Source: Candidatus Thioglobus sp. MED-G25
GTDB taxonomy: Bacteria > Pseudomonadota > Gammaproteobacteria > Arenicellales > UBA868
NCBI GenBank assembly: GCA_002456995.1
Contig: NTKC01000004.1
Span: 34,795 to 98,794, forward strand
DNA: 64,000 nucleotides
Direction of reading: 5' to 3'
Below the pieces are notes generated by a model, which was given only the letters and a program-made list of their open reading frames with translations, was not told the origin of the DNA and ran no database searches. The translations under genes were made by a program, and so were the position numbers. Of this stretch, positions 54,168 to 62,826 are shown piece by piece. Each line of letters begins with the position of its first letter. Position 1 is the first letter of the stretch.

Positions 54168-55385
54168 CTAAATCACGCCCTGTTCACGGAGTCGATTGCA
54201 TTCGGCGGCATCGAGGCCTAATAGTTCCTCAAGCACCTCCTCGGTGTGCTGGCCTAGCATGGGTGGTGCGTGTCGATAGGATACCTCCGTTACCGACATC
54301 TTCGATGGACTGCCAATCAGGCTGACTGGTTCGCCGCCGGTAGCGGGATGGTTCATTTCGATTCGCATGTCACGGGCTACGACCTGGGTGTCGGCGAAAA
54401 CCTGGTCGATGTTGTTGATGGGGCCGCAGGTGATTTTGTTTTTCTCTAACTCTTCCAGCCAATAAGCCGATGGTTTTTGCCGCATCACCTCGTTGAGGAT
54501 TTGGGTGAGTGCTTCACGGTTTTGTACACGCGCTTTATTGGTGACAAAACGTTCATCATTGATCAGTTCGGGTACGCCGGCAAACTCGCAATAGCGTTTA
54601 AACTGGTCGTCATTGCCAACAGCAACTATGATGTTGCCGTCGGCGGTAGGGAAAACCTGATAAGGCACAATATTCGGGTGTGCGTTGCCCAGTAGTCCCG
54701 GCACTTCCCCCGAAGTAAGGTAATTCAGGCCCTGGATCGACAACAAAGACACCTGTGTGTCCAACAGACTGATATCCAGGTGCTGGCCTTCTCCAGTCAC
54801 TTCGCGGTGTCGTAGTGCCGCATTGATGGATATGGTTGCCCAGAGGCCCGCCGTCAAATCAGCAATGGGGATGCCAACGCGATGTGGCTCTCCGCCAGGT
54901 GGCCCGGTAATGCTCATGATGCCACCCAGGCCTTGAGCCATGAAATCATAGCCGGGTCGTTTAGCCTTAGGTCCAGTTTGACCAAATCCGGTGATTGAGC
55001 AATAAACGAGTCCTGGATTTTCAGCCTTAAGACTCGCGTAATCGAGACCGAATTTGGCGAGATTTCCGACCTTAAAATTTTCAGCTAGGACTTGGCATTG
55101 GTTGATCATTCGCTTGGCCAAGGACTGGCCCTCGGCACCAGTGAGGTTCAATGTTACCGAGCGTTTGTTGCGGTTGGCAGAGAGGTAATATCCGCTTTCG
55201 GTGGTTTCGGTGCCATCTACGTCGAGTACAAAGGGGGGGCCGTATTTTCGAGTATCGTCGCCATGTTCGGGTCGTTCGATCTTGATGACATCGGCGCCGA
55301 GATCGCCCAAGATCTGTGTGCAACTCGGTCCTGCCAAAACGCGTGTTAGATCAAATACGCGAATTCCATTGAGCGGGCCGCTCAT
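54168..55385 (-). CDS. class III CoA-transferase (CaiB/BaiF family)
   Basis: The 405-residue enzyme has the family N-terminus LNGIRVFDLTRVLAGP, the ADVIKIERPEHGDDTR nucleotide-CoA loop and NRNKRSVTLNL. Asp147 in PGYDFMAQG is the position of the acyl-intermediate Asp. It moves CoA between an acyl-CoA donor and a carboxylic acid. Substrate is unpredictable within this family; succinyl-CoA-dependent activation of a dicarboxylate such as itaconate, mesaconate or malate is frequent. It stands alone, with a remnant of a B12-dependent mutase subunit upstream on the same strand. Confidence 0.92.
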   Translation of the reverse strand: MSGPLNGIRVFDLTRVLAGPSCTQILGDLGADVIKIERPEHGDDTRKYGPPFVLDVDGTETTESGYYLSANRNKRSVTLNLTGAEGQSLAKRMINQCQVLAENFKVGNLAKFGLDYASLKAENPGLVYCSITGFGQTGPKAKRPGYDFMAQGLGGIMSITGPPGGEPHRVGIPIADLTAGLWATISINAALRHREVTGEGQHLDISLLDTQVSLLSIQGLNYLTSGEVPGLLGNAHPNIVPYQVFPTADGNIIVAVGNDDQFKRYCEFAGVPELINDERFVTNKARVQNREALTQILNEVMRQKPSAYWLEELEKNKITCGPINNIDQVFADTQVVARDMRIEMNHPATGGEPVSLIGSPSKMSVTEVSYRHAPPMLGQHTEEVLEELLGLDAAECNRLREQGVI

Positions 55386-55479
55386 CGTAGCCTCGAGATA
55401 TTCAGTATCATTTGGGAATTCCTAATTAAGTTCTTAAAATATTGCGAAGCTGTGTTGCTGCACCTTTTTACCAATTCCT

Positions 55480-55596
55480 TTACACAACCCCCCAACCGCG
55501 CAGATATGCAGCAACGATGCAACTACCCCGATCGTGACCATCCAGACCGACCTTGGTGACGAGTATGCGGTAAGGCGTCTGGTTCGGTGCGTTCAC
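55480..55596 (-). pseudogene. remnant of a methylmalonyl-CoA mutase-type B12-binding domain
   Basis: Thirty-eight codons from the GTG at 55594-55596 read as the start of the cobalamin-binding small domain of acyl-CoA mutases: YRILVTKVGLDGHDRG, with the DxHxxG motif that ligates cobalt. A stop follows at 55480-55482, before the rest of the usual ~130-residue domain. The following ~90 bases show no clear continuation in any frame. I read it as a truncated or decayed gene. The rest of 55386-55800 holds nothing else I can recognise. Confidence 0.75.
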
Positions 55597-55800
55597 GGTA
55601 TTTTTTCGGGCAGCGTTGTACCAGAGTGGACCAAACCAACAGCGCAAGCAGCATTGAGCAATCGCTCGCTGCGGTTGTGGGTGTGTCAACTGACAAGGGC
55701 CACTGATCGGGTATTTAATTCTACTGGATAATCGCTGACTTTATACTTGTATCGCGAAAGCTCGTAAATATATTGCCTCACACTTCAGATTGATCAAGAC

Positions 55801-56622
55801 ATGCCTAAGCAACTGGCGGTAGTGATGATCCACGGCATCGGTCGTCAGCGACCCGATTATGCCGCCCGTATGATCCGTAACATTGAACAACAGCTGGTCG
55901 TACAAGGGTATGAACCGGAGACAATCGCTTGGCAGCCGGTCTATTGGGATGACATCCTCGCGCCTGCGGAGAAAGCCTACCTCGAACGAAGTCTGGACAC
56001 CGCGTCTTTGAGAGCGCACCGACTGCGCGAATTGGTGGTTACGGTACTGGGAGATGCCACCGGATATCGTCAGCTGTCAGCCGAACGAGTTTCTGCTGAT
56101 GAGTTAAGAGTTTACCGCGTCGTTCATGAACGAATTCGGCAGAATATTGCTACGCTTTATCACGATCAGTTGGGTAGCCACCCGGTGCCGATGGTTGTTC
56201 TGGCGCATTCTTTTGGCGGTCATATCCTGTCAAATTATGTCTGGGATAGTCAGCGTCGGCCTCAGCAGGGGTTGTCTGCATTTGAACGAATGAACTGGCT
56301 GACCGGAATCATTACGTTCGGTTGCAATATCCCACTGTTTACGTTTGCCTGTCCAAAGATCGTGCCAATCAGTTTTCCGCCACCGCGGCTAGCACAACGC
56401 TTGAAACCAAAGGCTCGATGGCTGAATTACTATGATCCTGACGATGTTCTGGCCTGGCCACTGAAATCGGTCAACGCTGCCTATGCACGGGTTGTGAGCG
56501 ATGATCGATTGATAAATGTTGGCGGTGCGGTGATTGGCCGAACACCATTTTCGCATCTTCGATACTGGCCTGATCGCGGATTCGCTCGAGAGGTTGCGAC
56601 ATTTCTGGGAACACTGTTGTGA
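55801..56622 (+). CDS. alpha/beta-hydrolase-fold protein of unknown function
   Basis: The 273-residue protein starts AVVMIHGIGRQ, an oxyanion-type HGIG, and has a nucleophile elbow AHSFGGHILSNYVW near residue 138. A likely acid is in NYYDPDDVLAWP and a C-terminal His in PFSHLRYW. This is the arrangement of lipase- or esterase-like hydrolases of the serine-lipase/thioesterase kind. No signal peptide is visible, so it is probably cytoplasmic. No neighbour indicates the substrate. Confidence 0.75.
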   Translation: MPKQLAVVMIHGIGRQRPDYAARMIRNIEQQLVVQGYEPETIAWQPVYWDDILAPAEKAYLERSLDTASLRAHRLRELVVTVLGDATGYRQLSAERVSADELRVYRVVHERIRQNIATLYHDQLGSHPVPMVVLAHSFGGHILSNYVWDSQRRPQQGLSAFERMNWLTGIITFGCNIPLFTFACPKIVPISFPPPRLAQRLKPKARWLNYYDPDDVLAWPLKSVNAAYARVVSDDRLINVGGAVIGRTPFSHLRYWPDRGFAREVATFLGTLL

Positions 56623-56754
56623 AGACCTGGGTGGCTCCATTCGTCCAGGGATACTTATCCCGACTACGCCGGCGGGACTGTTCGGGACCCCGAGATGTGC
56701 ACTATCATCTAAACCTGGCTGTCACACTATTCTAATAACACGGATGAGAACAGA

Positions 56755-57948
56755 ATGTACGAGCAACTATTGACCGAAGCGCAAGCGCTGCAATCGCAGA
56801 CTGTGGCATTGAGGCGGGAAATACACCGTGAACCGGAGTTGGGGTTGGATCTGCCAAAAACCCGAGCAAAAGTTCTGGACGGTCTATCGGGACTCGGCCT
56901 TGAGATCAACCAATCACAGGCGACAACGGGCTTGGTTGCAATCCTGCGCGGTGCTCGCCCGGGTCCCAATATTCTGTTACGTGGCGATATGGATGCTCTA
57001 CCGATGTCCGAGGACACCGGGTTACCTTTTGCGTCCCAAACACCGGGCCATATGCACGCCTGTGGCCACGATGCACACACTTCTATGCTTGCTAGTGCAG
57101 CTCATCTGCTGAGCAAACATAAAGAAGATATCCGAGGGAACGTCTTGTTTATGTTCCAGCCCGGAGAAGAGGGGTACGGGGGTGCAAAAATCATGTTGGA
57201 TGAAGGCCTGATAGAAGCAGGTGGAAAACCCGATTCAGTGTTTGCGTTGCACGTCGCGCCAGAGCTTCCTTCAGGCATAATCGCCTGTCGTACTGGACCA
57301 ATTCTTGCTGCAGTCGATACGGTGCACGGCCGAATTGTTGGTCGAGGGGGGCACGGCTCGATGCCGCATAACGCTGCAGATCCCGTACCCGTCGCATGTG
57401 AAGTGGTGCAGGCGATACAAACACTGGTCACCCGACAATTCAGCGTATTTGAGCCAGTTGTGGCGACAGTTGGTCGAATACAGGCTGGCACGACCAACAA
57501 TGTAATCCCTGAGGCTGCAGAATTAGATATCACTATGCGTTCTTTATCGGAAGATACGCGAGAAAGATTGGCATCCGGCGTATGCAATCTTATTGAGCAG
57601 ATTCCTGTCGCACACGGCTTGCAGGGCGAGGTTAAGCTCAAACGAGGATACCCACCGACCATCAATCATGCTGCAGGTGCAGAACTTGTTGCCAGAGCAG
57701 CGCAGGGCTTGCTTGGTACAGAAGGCTATCGGTTAATGCCGAATCCAGACATGGCGTCCGAGGATTTTTCCTACCTGCTACAACGGTACAACGGAGCATT
57801 CGCCTTTCTGGGAGTGGCACCACCAGGTACAGACGGCAAAGCGGCCCCATGCCATTCAAATCACATGCTGGTCGATGAGGATGCGATGCCTATCGGAGTT
57901 GCCATGCATGCGGCCATCGTATTTTCGAGTCTCAGTGGATTGACTTGA
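56755..57948 (+). CDS. M20D amidohydrolase (hippurate hydrolase/IAA-amino acid hydrolase-like)
   Basis: The 397-residue metallopeptidase-fold amidohydrolase has REIHREPELGLD, metal-binding MHACGHDAHTSML near residue 103, the catalytic PGEEGYGGAKIML, RGGHGSMPHNAADP (the dimerisation-domain His) and SEDFSYLL. The M20D group removes amino-acid or acyl groups from N-acyl amino acids. It is not of the LysK/ArgE subgroup, so I do not count it as the missing LysW-releasing enzyme, despite lying 3.4 kb from lysW. A hypothetical gene follows 9 bases later. Confidence 0.92.
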   Translation: MYEQLLTEAQALQSQTVALRREIHREPELGLDLPKTRAKVLDGLSGLGLEINQSQATTGLVAILRGARPGPNILLRGDMDALPMSEDTGLPFASQTPGHMHACGHDAHTSMLASAAHLLSKHKEDIRGNVLFMFQPGEEGYGGAKIMLDEGLIEAGGKPDSVFALHVAPELPSGIIACRTGPILAAVDTVHGRIVGRGGHGSMPHNAADPVPVACEVVQAIQTLVTRQFSVFEPVVATVGRIQAGTTNNVIPEAAELDITMRSLSEDTRERLASGVCNLIEQIPVAHGLQGEVKLKRGYPPTINHAAGAELVARAAQGLLGTEGYRLMPNPDMASEDFSYLLQRYNGAFAFLGVAPPGTDGKAAPCHSNHMLVDEDAMPIGVAMHAAIVFSSLSGLT

Positions 57949-57957
57949 CCGACTAGG

Positions 57958-58470
57958 TTGACGCGGAAAATGGGCAGTGAATCAATTACATCACCCGCTC
58001 GAAGACTAGTGCTGGGGTGTAGGCGGCAGGCTGAGCAGAGACTCAGAACATTGGGCTTGCCCAGCAGATGGCCCGATTGCCTCGATCTGTTGGACACTCA
58101 CCAAGTACCAGAATCAGACGAGTCTGGTCGATCGCTTTTCTATTCTCGAAAAGAAGTTATTGACACGGCTCGATTGCTTTATCAGACGTATTGTGTGGAA
58201 TTTTGGCTGAAGCAGAACGATGCCGAACGGGCAACCGCCAGTATGTTGGATCTTTTGGATTTGGCACTAACAGCCGGTCTAACCGATGCTATAGACAGCG
58301 AACATGCGGCCAGTACACAAAGAAAAAGACAACAGGTCAAAAACGCTGACCTACGTTGGTGGCGTCGTGTGGCTACCGCGCTACGTAAGCAAAATGGCAC
58401 ATTATCAAATCTGGAAATAGCCCGACGGATAGATCCTCGGCGTCCTCATACAATCCGTAAATATCTTTAA
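57958..58470 (+). CDS. hypothetical protein with possible C-terminal helix-turn-helix
   Basis: The 170-residue basic, Arg-rich soluble protein has no family I recognise. The last ~40 residues (ALRKQNGTLSNLEIARRIDP, then HTIRKYL) look like a helix-turn-helix. The start is a TTG at 57958, or more conventionally the ATG at 57970. It follows the amidohydrolase by 9 bases and its stop overlaps the end of the convergent crotonase gene by 4 nt. It may be a regulator, but this is only a suggestion from the helix pattern. Confidence 0.6.
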   Translation: MTRKMGSESITSPARRLVLGCRRQAEQRLRTLGLPSRWPDCLDLLDTHQVPESDESGRSLFYSRKEVIDTARLLYQTYCVEFWLKQNDAERATASMLDLLDLALTAGLTDAIDSEHAASTQRKRQQVKNADLRWWRRVATALRKQNGTLSNLEIARRIDPRRPHTIRKYL

Positions 58471-59222
58471 GACAGGCGATCACGAACCCGATCCGCGGAT
58501 AAGGGATCCAGAAAGCCCTTTAGTGTAGCTTCGGTCTCCAGTGCCATAGCTGCTTCAAGGCTGGCGGTCGGAGATGTCTGCAGAGCCTGTTTGAGATGTT
58601 TTACTGGGCCGCGAGGCAACACAGCAATTCGTTGTGCGAGGGATCTCGCTATTGGCATTACGTCCTCATCTTCCACAATCCGCCAACTAAATCCGAGTTT
58701 TTCAGCATCGCTTGCGGAATAGCGTTCACCGAACAAAATCATTTCTCGTGCTTTCTGGAGACCAATCTGTTCAACCAAAAGACGAGTTACACCACCCGTG
58801 ACAAAAACACCTAGAGAAATTTCTGGAAAAAAGAAGCGGCAAGACTGTGCCATCACCACGAAGTCACAATTAGTAGTCCATTCGAGTCCACCGCCCACAG
58901 CCCAGCCATGAATTGCGCCGACTACCATCTTATTGTTGAGACATAGTCCCCGAGTGATGTCCTGAATGCGTTGTATATAGGCTCGTGTCTCGTTTGGATC
59001 GAGAATCTGCTGAGAAAATTCCTTCAGATCATCGCCCGAACAAAAGGCCCGACCTGCCCCACACAACATAATCGTTTGGACATCGTCATCGGCGTTAGCC
59101 TGATCCAGAGCTGATTTGAAGTCTGAAAGTAATTCAGGATTGATCGCGTTCAATCGGTGTGGGCGGTTCAGAGTAATCGTTGCGATGCCTTCGGACACTG
59201 AATACAACACAGTTGTGTTCAT
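58467..59222 (-). CDS. enoyl-CoA hydratase/isomerase family protein
   Basis: The 251-residue crotonase-fold enzyme has GAGRAFCSGDDLKEF (first oxyanion loop) near residues 50-64 and GWAVGGGLEWTTNCD (second loop) near 105-119. The acid-base position usual for hydratases reads FPEISLGVFVTGG, with a single Glu, so isomerase or another crotonase chemistry is possible. It overlaps the upstream CoA-ligase gene by 4 nt (ATGA), forming a two-gene operon for activating and modifying a carboxylic acid. Confidence 0.9.
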   Translation of the reverse strand: MNTTVLYSVSEGIATITLNRPHRLNAINPELLSDFKSALDQANADDDVQTIMLCGAGRAFCSGDDLKEFSQQILDPNETRAYIQRIQDITRGLCLNNKMVVGAIHGWAVGGGLEWTTNCDFVVMAQSCRFFFPEISLGVFVTGGVTRLLVEQIGLQKAREMILFGERYSASDAEKLGFSWRIVEDEDVMPIARSLAQRIAVLPRGPVKHLKQALQTSPTASLEAAMALETEATLKGFLDPLSADRVRDRLS

Positions 59223-60529
59223 GACAAATACTCCTTAATGACGCGTTTTGTTTTTCCTTCGGTACGGGGTAGTTCGCCCTGCGTGAGGAGTTCAAGCTCC
59301 ACGGTGAGTCTCAGCACTTGGCCAATATGATGGGAGAGTCTTGCCAATAGATTATCCGACGGATAGGCACTACTTTTTAGCTCAACTTCCAGCGGCAGTC
59401 GATCGTAGGGTCCTTTGTGTGTAAGGCGAATTCGGTACTCCCCGTTCAATTCGGGACAGGAAAGGACCGCGGCTGATACGCTAGAGGGATAGGTGTTTAC
59501 ACCACGGACAACGATCATTTCATCCGTACGGCTAATAACCCGGAATCGCGGTGCGGTCCGACCGCACTGGCACTTGTCAGTATTGGTCAGGCGCACCAGA
59601 TCGCCCGTCCGAAACCGAACCAGCGACTGACACTCCTTCGAAAGGTTGGTTAAAACCAGTTCTCCTTCAGCCCCGGTTCGCCAGGGTTGTGGTTCGCTCG
59701 TATTGACGTCAACCAGCTCAGGCAGTGCCACATCAAGCGCCAGAAAATGAAGGTCAGTCTGATCGGTACACTGACCGGCGAAGTTACACAGGAAGTCGCT
59801 AACGCCGTAGTTAGAATTCATCGCTTGCATACCCCACACGGTTTCCAGGCGTTGTCTGAACGTTGGGTCGTCGAGTCCGGCTTCACCGCCCATGAATCCC
59901 TTGCGCAGACCGAGCTCGCGGGGGGTCAACTCCGGGAAGTGCTCTGCGATGACCTGTTCCAGGCGTGCCGGGTAAGACGGTGTACAAGAGATCGCATTAA
60001 TACCAACATCGAGAATTGTACGTATAAGCAGTTCGCTGCCTCCGCTGCCATACGGTACGACCAGAGCACCGGTACTTTCTAGGCCGAGATGGTCTGTTAG
60101 GCCACCCATCCACAACTGATAATTTAGACAGTGAACCACGATGTCTCCTGGTTCTAAACCTGCGGCAGACTGACTGCGGCCAGCAATGTGTGCTTGCATC
60201 AAGGTGTCAGCACTCGACAATGCAATGTTCATTGCTTGGCCGGTTGTTCCGGATGTACGATGTAGTCGTACGACACGGTCAGATGGGAATCCCAGGTAGC
60301 TACCAAAAGGCGGATGTACAGACTGATCGGCCCGCAACATTTCCTTATCTGTCAGAGGCAGTTCAGCAATATCTTCCAGATCTAACGGGAATAAGAACGG
60401 CGCCGCTGGGTGGTGACATCGGTAGAATTCTGAACCGGATAAATGCTGGCGCTGCTGAGCCCAGTTGTTCTGTTGAACTTTTCTAAGTTCCGGTAGAGGC
60501 AGGAATGGCGCATTCGCTATAAATGTCAT
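59219..60529 (-). CDS. phenylacetate-CoA ligase-like adenylating enzyme
   Basis: The 436-residue PaaK-type AMP-forming ligase has the phosphate loop RTSGTTGQAMN near residue 91. The adenine region is MNSNYGVSDF, the hinge FRTGDLVRL, a CxCGRTAPRF zinc-like segment and the C-terminal domain RTEGKTKRVI with the catalytic Lys. It activates an aromatic or aliphatic acid to its CoA thioester. No phenylacetate oxygenase (paaABCDE) genes adjoin it, so the acid is unknown. It is the first gene of the pair with the crotonase. Confidence 0.88.
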   Translation of the reverse strand: MTFIANAPFLPLPELRKVQQNNWAQQRQHLSGSEFYRCHHPAAPFLFPLDLEDIAELPLTDKEMLRADQSVHPPFGSYLGFPSDRVVRLHRTSGTTGQAMNIALSSADTLMQAHIAGRSQSAAGLEPGDIVVHCLNYQLWMGGLTDHLGLESTGALVVPYGSGGSELLIRTILDVGINAISCTPSYPARLEQVIAEHFPELTPRELGLRKGFMGGEAGLDDPTFRQRLETVWGMQAMNSNYGVSDFLCNFAGQCTDQTDLHFLALDVALPELVDVNTSEPQPWRTGAEGELVLTNLSKECQSLVRFRTGDLVRLTNTDKCQCGRTAPRFRVISRTDEMIVVRGVNTYPSSVSAAVLSCPELNGEYRIRLTHKGPYDRLPLEVELKSSAYPSDNLLARLSHHIGQVLRLTVELELLTQGELPRTEGKTKRVIKEYLS

Positions 60530-60610
60530 GTCTGGCCTGCGGATATTTGCTGCCCCAATAGTTGGGTGACGACATCAGGTCTACAACATGGTACAAGAGC
60601 TGCCTGACAT

Positions 60611-60940
60611 TTGGCACTACTCACGTTTGAGTCACTGTTGATAGCTTTTTTGATTCATATTGTTTTACACCTGTTGCTACCCCTGGTTGTAGCCTGGTTG
60701 TTCTTTCGTGATAGGTGGAAACGTGCTTGGTTGATCATGCTGGCCACCATGCTGGTTGACCTTGATCACCTAGCAGCCGATCCTATATTCGACCCTGAAA
60801 GGTGCAGCGTTGGGTTTCATCTGCTGCACAGCTGGCCTGCAGTCGGTGTGTACGTGGCTGCCCTGTTTGTGCCGTGGGCTCGGTTGGTTGGCGCGGGACT
60901 GGTTATTCACATGGGGCTCGATGGACTTGACTGTCTATGA
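60611..60940 (+). CDS. small membrane protein, DUF6122-like
   Basis: The 109-residue protein has three to four hydrophobic segments. It carries the conserved acidic/His pattern MLVDLDHLAADPIFDPERC, then GFHLLHSW, and near the end HMGLDGLDC. This resembles a family of small membrane proteins of unknown function (which I associate with DUF6122) with a metal-dependent-hydrolase-like D-x-D-H motif. The start is a TTG with no obvious ribosome-binding site. It precedes msrPQ by 87 bases and may share its transcript. Confidence 0.7.
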   Translation: MALLTFESLLIAFLIHIVLHLLLPLVVAWLFFRDRWKRAWLIMLATMLVDLDHLAADPIFDPERCSVGFHLLHSWPAVGVYVAALFVPWARLVGAGLVIHMGLDGLDCL

Positions 60941-61027
60941 GGGCAACGCAGCGCTGACGGTCGGTATTTAACCACCCTGGAGGAGGCATAATCAGGAGCC
61001 AAGAACGCAACCACGAGGAATTCATGC

Positions 61028-62002
61028 ATGAGCCGAGTTACTGACCCTCACACCTACAAGCGTCGCAGAGTATTGGCCGCCGGGCTCGCGTTGTCCGCCG
61101 TGGGCGGGTTTACGGCGTTGCGTTATGGCGAACGACTTACAGCAGGTGCAGGTCAGGTACAGGGGTATACATCGGAAGCCCCCCGCCTATCGGGCAACGA
61201 CAAGGACGCAGCCGCTAGTGCAGGCAAATCACATCGCCTTACGACCAAGCACGCCGCTACGCACTACAACAACGCTTATGAATTCGGGTGGGACAAGACA
61301 GATCCCTTTCGTCGATCAGCAGATTTCACACTCTCGCCATGGTCAGTAACTTTTGATGGCCTTTGTCACAGACCTGGCACATTCGATATTGATGAGCTGA
61401 TGGGGATGCCCTTTAGCCACCTGGAAGAAAGGGTCTATGATTTTCGTTGTGTTGAAGCCTGGTCCATGGTGATTCCCTACAACGGACGCCCACTGAGAGA
61501 CATTATCAAGGTGGTGGAACCCATGGGGGCTGCGCGCTATGTGGCATTCACCAGTGTGTATCGGCCGGATGAGTTGCCTGGACAGGCTTCTGCTTTCAGT
61601 ACGCTCGAATGGCCGTATGTTGAAGCGCTGACGCTGGAAGAGGCGGTTCATCCGCTGACATTTGCAACTTTCGGAGTTTATGGCGACCGGCATCTGCCCC
61701 AAAATGGGTTGCCGTTTCGCATTACTGTGCCATGGAAGTACGGGTTTAAGTCTCCCAAGTTTATTGTCCGGATCACCTTTACAAAGGACAGGCCAAATGC
61801 GACTTGGCACCGGGAGAATCCGTCGGAATATGGCTGGTACAGCAATGTTTATCCTTCAATCTCTCATCCTCGATGGAGTCAGGCAACCGAACGTCGTATC
61901 TGGGGTGATGGGGACATTGAACGCATTCCTTCGCGCCCGTTTAACGGTTACGCCGAGCAGGTTGCGCACCTTTATCCTGGTAGCAAGCAACAGTACCGGT
62001 GA
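61028..62002 (+). CDS. msrP: protein-methionine-sulfoxide reductase catalytic subunit MsrP (YedY)
   Basis: The 324-residue periplasmic molybdopterin enzyme is exported by Tat (KRRRVLAAGLALS, residues 11-23). The Mo ligand is Cys141 in YDFRCVEAWSMVIPY. Cofactor-binding stretches NNAYEFGWDK and LPFRITVPWKYGFKSPK are typical. It repairs oxidised methionine in envelope proteins with electrons from the membrane partner MsrQ, whose gene overlaps by 4 nt. The length and architecture are normal. Confidence 0.96.
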   Translation: MSRVTDPHTYKRRRVLAAGLALSAVGGFTALRYGERLTAGAGQVQGYTSEAPRLSGNDKDAAASAGKSHRLTTKHAATHYNNAYEFGWDKTDPFRRSADFTLSPWSVTFDGLCHRPGTFDIDELMGMPFSHLEERVYDFRCVEAWSMVIPYNGRPLRDIIKVVEPMGAARYVAFTSVYRPDELPGQASAFSTLEWPYVEALTLEEAVHPLTFATFGVYGDRHLPQNGLPFRITVPWKYGFKSPKFIVRITFTKDRPNATWHRENPSEYGWYSNVYPSISHPRWSQATERRIWGDGDIERIPSRPFNGYAEQVAHLYPGSKQQYR

Positions 62003-62577
62003 AACGATTCGCAATTCACGCACTACTGTCAGTCCCAGGCGTGTTGTTGATCTGTGGTTGGCAGACGGATCAACTGGGGGTAGATCCCGAAAAGACCGTA
62101 ATCTGGGAAACCGGAATCTGGACTTTCAATCTCTTAATAACGGTTTTTGTACTGCCAGTGATCGCACGGTGGGCACGGTGGAGCACACTTTTGCGTTACC
62201 GTCGGGCAGTCGGGTTGTGGGTTTTCGCGTACGCTTCAGCGCACCTCGTGAGTTTCCTCACATTTCTATTAGGCTGGGACATCACACGTCTGAGCGAAGA
62301 GGTGACCGAGCGACCCTACGTGCTGGCGGGGTTCAGCGCTTGGCTCATACTGTTGACCATGGCGCTGACCTCGACTCGGTGGTGGATGCGTCGCCTGGGT
62401 CGATGGTGGAAACGGTTGCACACGATGGTTTACGTGGTACTTGGACTTGCTGCTGTGCACTATCTGCTCATGATTCGCAGTGACTGGGCCTGGCCAGTGA
62501 CGTATGCCGTGTGTGCTGTAACACTGCTCGCGATGCGGTTGGTCCAGCGCCGGCAAGTGATCGTTAGGTCCAACTGA
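61999..62577 (+). CDS. msrQ: protein-methionine-sulfoxide reductase heme-binding subunit MsrQ (YedZ)
   Basis: The 192-residue membrane cytochrome b has about five to six hydrophobic segments. Haem-ligand His candidates are in YASAHLVSFL, RLHTMVYV and LAAVHYLLM. It takes electrons from the quinone pool or flavin reductase and passes them to MsrP. The start is the GTG in a GTGA overlap with msrP. A strong terminator lies 137 bases beyond the stop. Confidence 0.94.
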   Translation: MKRFAIHALLSVPGVLLICGWQTDQLGVDPEKTVIWETGIWTFNLLITVFVLPVIARWARWSTLLRYRRAVGLWVFAYASAHLVSFLTFLLGWDITRLSEEVTERPYVLAGFSAWLILLTMALTSTRWWMRRLGRWWKRLHTMVYVVLGLAAVHYLLMIRSDWAWPVTYAVCAVTLLAMRLVQRRQVIVRSN

Positions 62578-62714
62578 TATATAGCACTATTGATGTGAAA
62601 TATATCATTAGATAAAAATTTCTTATGCAGTCAACAAGAATATTTGAATAGGCGGTAGCGCATTTTCAAGGTATCTTGGCGGGGCTGGATAATTTCTCCT
62701 TTAGTAACCTGTAG

Positions 62715-62754
62715 CCCTGCGCACGCCCCCTTTAATTGTGCGCAGGGTTTTTTT
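62715..62754 (+). terminator. intrinsic terminator downstream of msrPQ
   Basis: CCCTGCGCAC (62715-62724) pairs perfectly with GTGCGCAGGG (62738-62747), enclosing a 13-nt loop, and seven T residues follow (62748-62754). The 137 bases between the msrQ stop and the stem carry no gene I can recognise. A weak promoter-like TTGATG-17-TAAAAA lies at about 62591-62619, so a short independent RNA ending here is conceivable. Confidence 0.92.
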
Positions 62755-62826
62755 CTGGGTTGGAACTGAAGTTACAGATCTTGACCAAATGGTAAATAGG
62801 TATGGCTGACCGTCGGTCGGGGACTT

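Noticed and set aside
56755..57948. M20-family hydrolase near lysW considered as the missing LysK
   Set aside because: Its motifs (ACGHDAHTSML, PGEEGYGGAKIML) are of the M20D hippurate/IAA-amino acid hydrolase group. It lies on the opposite strand, outside the LysW operon.
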